Shown here one piece after another: positions 39,506-44,592 of a DNA stretch of 44,592 nucleotides (positions within the stretch are counted from its first letter, which is position 1; each line of letters begins with the position of its first letter). The stretch lies in the NCBI GenBank assembly GCA_900548265.1, contig URKG01000014.1, forward strand, positions 1 through 44,592, in the 5' to 3' direction. The notes under the pieces were generated by a model, which saw only the letters and a list, made by a program, of their open reading frames with translations, searched no databases and was not told where the DNA came from. The position numbers were made by a program, and so were the translations under genes. This DNA comes from an uncultured Collinsella sp. Its GTDB lineage: Bacteria > Actinomycetota > Coriobacteriia > Coriobacteriales > Coriobacteriaceae.

Positions 39506-40087
39506 CTATACGAACCGATCGGGATAGAGGGTCTTGTAGCGAACCCAGGCATTATTGACACGAATCAGATACGCCTGCGTCTCGGGAAAGGTGATTGCAT
39601 TATGAAGCGACGTGCTCTGCTGCGCCCATCCGTCGACATTGCCCATGCCGGCGTTATAGGCGGCAATGGCACTGTCAGTCGACCCGTTAAAGTACGTTAA
39701 AAGATACGAAAGATACGCACAACCGAACTCGATGTTCGTAGCGGGATCGTTAAGGTTATCGGCTGAATACTCGCCACCATCGACAAGACCCTTGGCAATC
39801 ATATCCTGGGCAGTCTCGGGCATCAGCTGCATCAATCCCTGCGCGCCTTGATTCGACTCAGCCTCGGGATCCCAATTCGATTCCGACTTTATGACAGCAC
39901 ACACCAGATACGGATCAAGATTGTGCGAAATGCTCGATTGCTTTACGTACGCCTCGTAGTCAATTGGATACAAAGGCTTAAAGAAGGCGGCAGGGGCATA
40001 CGAGTAGACGAGCGAAATAAGGCCGAAGACGAACACGACGGCAAGTGGCGCCACGCGATACCACGTAAAGAAACGTGTCTTAGGCAT
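39506..40087 (-). CDS. Membrane-anchored lytic transglycosylase (SLT domain)
   Basis: Cuts peptidoglycan glycan strands at the outer face of the membrane. 193 residues from the ATG at 40087, which overlaps coaE by eight bases (ATGCCTAA); AAGGA lies eight bases before. One membrane helix (about 12-30), then an SLT domain with catalytic Glu69 in VIKSESNW, SNQGAQGLMQLMP, and the substrate-groove AIAAYNAGMGNV. Small for the family, close to a bare catalytic domain. Confidence 0.92.
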   Translation of the reverse strand: MPKTRFFTWYRVAPLAVVFVFGLISLVYSYAPAAFFKPLYPIDYEAYVKQSSISHNLDPYLVCAVIKSESNWDPEAESNQGAQGLMQLMPETAQDMIAKGLVDGGEYSADNLNDPATNIEFGCAYLSYLLTYFNGSTDSAIAAYNAGMGNVDGWAQQSTSLHNAITFPETQAYLIRVNNAWVRYKTLYPDRFV

Positions 40088-40721
40088 CGGCCTCATCCTT
40101 ATCCACTACATCCCCGAAGCCATGGCGCGCAAGCCATGCGTCCAGTTGTTCAAAGAGCGAATTATCGCCTGCCGCATTATCGATTACCGTCGTAGCGAGA
40201 TTGCAAAGCGAAGCCTCATCAGGTTGGCATGCAGAGCGCGCATCAAAATCAGAGGACTCCATACCACGATGAATGGCACGCTCGCGACGAACTGCTAAAG
40301 GAGCGTTGATTACCAGAATTTCATCAGCCAGGCCAAAAGCATCCTCAAAACCAGTCGGGGCAGAAACCTCGACAACCGCAAAGGGATAACGGGGGCACGA
40401 AACCGTACAGCAAACCGGATCAAGAATCCTCAGTGACAGCTGTTCGATGAGAACCGGATGAACGATGCCATTGAGCCGCGCAACCGTATCAGGAGAGGCG
40501 AAAGCTCGAGCAGCGAGGACATTGCGGCGAATGCCGCCCTCCCCGTCCAGAATGTCCCAACCGAATTCTTCCGCGAGAGCATTGACGATATCGGAGCCTG
40601 GCACATACAGCGATTTGGCAAGCTCATCCAGATCGATAAGCAAGGCGCCATGAGATTCGAGATAGCGGCAGGCAGTCGACTTACCCGAAGCAATATTGCC
40701 TAAGACAAAAACGGTAAACAT
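40080..40721 (-). CDS. coaE: Dephospho-CoA kinase
   Basis: Last step of coenzyme A synthesis. 213 residues from the ATG at 40721 (AGGGAGG upstream); the frame stays open upstream into the rRNA terminator, which cannot be coding. Walker A GNIASGKS (8-15), LIDLDELAKSLY, RLNGIVHPVL and the lid RRERAIHRGM are seen. A hydrophobic stretch around SCPRYPFAVVEVSAP is usual. TTGAGT and GATAAT (spacing 19) upstream are a weak promoter candidate. Confidence 0.94.
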   Translation of the reverse strand: MFTVFVLGNIASGKSTACRYLESHGALLIDLDELAKSLYVPGSDIVNALAEEFGWDILDGEGGIRRNVLAARAFASPDTVARLNGIVHPVLIEQLSLRILDPVCCTVSCPRYPFAVVEVSAPTGFEDAFGLADEILVINAPLAVRRERAIHRGMESSDFDARSACQPDEASLCNLATTVIDNAAGDNSLFEQLDAWLARHGFGDVVDKDEADA

Positions 40722-40848
40722 CAAGTCCTCCCTAACGCCAATGGGAGTAATTATCGCGCAAATACAAAAGAAGGACTCAAAATACAGCCAAACAGTAAGA
40801 CAAGCTAAACGAGGGCGAGTTCTTGTATTAAAACTCTCTATCAAACGC

Positions 40849-40880
40849 AAAAAAGGGGGAGGCCGCGAGGCCTCCCCCTT
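40849..40880 (-). terminator. rRNA operon terminator
   Basis: Perfect 12-bp stem AAGGGGGAGGCC/GGCCTCCCCCTT with a four-base loop, followed in the rRNA direction by TTTTTTGCGTTT. It lies 35 bases behind 5S rRNA. A smaller hairpin (GACGGC/GCCGTC) sits between. Confidence 0.95.
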
Positions 40881-40914
40881 CTTCAGGTCAATCGACGGCT
40901 CGGTGCCGTCCACC

Positions 40915-41031
40915 GGTCAGCGGCGCCCTGGCCTCCCACGGGCTGACCCCGCAGTACTCTCGGCGCGATGGGGCTTAGCTTCCGGGTTCGGAACGGGACC
41001 GGGCGTGCCCCCCATGCTCTGGCCGCTGACC
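40915..41031 (-). rRNA. rrf: 5S ribosomal RNA
   Basis: 117 bases with the terminal stem GGTCAGCGGC/GCCGCTGACC and the conserved CCGAACCCGGAAGCTAAGCC on the minus strand. Flanking bases extend the terminal stem to 14 bp (CACC/GGTG), as in a precursor. Ends are judged from the stem and may be off by a few bases. Confidence 0.95.
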
Positions 41032-41152
41032 GGTGGGCGGCGCCCACCGTTACGGTGTCCGGTGTCTCTCTCACGTGCCCTGGGGGCCGCATGGCGCATA
41101 GGGGAGATGACTCGGGGGCATCCTCGTGCCCGGACCGCGCGTGAGCGCTGGG

Positions 41153-41178
41153 TCCCGCGGGCCGCGAGGTGCGGTTCC
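41153..41178 (-). other. 23S rRNA processing stem, 3' arm
   Basis: TCCCGCGGGCC and TGCGGTTCC next to the 3' end of 23S pair with GGACCGCA and GGCCCGCGGGA at 44148-44171 beside its 5' end. This is the long-range stem that RNase III cuts to release 23S rRNA. Confidence 0.75.
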
Positions 41179-41179
41179 G

Positions 41180-44592
<3,413 letters not shown>

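Noticed and set aside
40722..40913. Upstream extension of coaE by 64 codons
   Set aside because: It would read through the rRNA terminator; the P-loop start at 40721 with AGGGAGG is normal for CoaE.

Overview
The window looks like a stretch of a high-GC Gram-positive (actinobacterial) chromosome, most likely Coriobacteriia and probably Collinsella or a close relative. This rests on the rapZ-whiA and gap-pgk-tpiA-gpmI-secG arrangement, an Arg in place of Lys in the RapZ P-loop, twin-arginine lipoprotein signals on both solute-binding proteins, a 23S rRNA that seems to carry the domain III insertion typical of Actinobacteria, and protein sequences that resemble Collinsella. Species level cannot be decided from the sequence alone. 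Almost every gene is on the minus strand; only three genes (33.3-37.1 kb) are on the plus strand.

Layout, left to right: (1) 0.1-6.0 kb, an oligopeptide ABC importer, oppABCDF, read right to left. (2) 6.3-12.4 kb, lower glycolysis gap-pgk-tpiA-gpmI followed by secG; a small Y1/REP-type transposase element with 27-bp inverted ends sits between gpmI and secG, and its transposase is frameshifted. (3) 12.6-14.4 kb, rapZ-whiA without the yvcK gene that usually lies between them. (4) 14.4-25.3 kb, a complete sialic-acid uptake and catabolism operon: a Tat-exported lipoprotein binding protein, a permease, a fused permease-ATPase and an ATPase (SatABCD/SiaEFGI type), a CE7 esterase and a second CE7 copy without its catalytic serine, then NanA, NanK and NanE. 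Several strong intercistronic hairpins separate its modules, and a 365-bp control region with nested dyads precedes it. (5) 25.3-33.1 kb, uvrA-ybaK-murJ-uvrC; MurJ has a 250-residue cytoplasmic extension with three copies of a Thr-containing motif. (6) 33.3-37.1 kb on the plus strand, an Mrp/NBP35 iron-sulfur carrier and two flavoproteins. (7) 37.2-40.7 kb, coaE, a lytic transglycosylase and uvrB. (8) 40.8 kb to the end, an rRNA operon (16S partial, 23S, 5S) with no tRNA in its spacer.

Functionally, the nan operon would import free sialic acid, remove O-acetyl groups, and turn it through ManNAc and ManNAc-6-P into GlcNAc-6-P. No sialidase, nagA or nagB is in the window, so the cell would need these elsewhere or live on sialic acid released by others. 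All three subunits of the UvrABC excision nuclease are encoded within 14 kb.

The most interesting items are the serine-less CE7 paralogue, the large structured RNA elements inside the nan operon, the repeat-bearing MurJ extension, the frameshifted REP-type transposase element, and the altered cysteine motif of UvrC. All functional names rest on motif recognition and gene order; no database search was possible.
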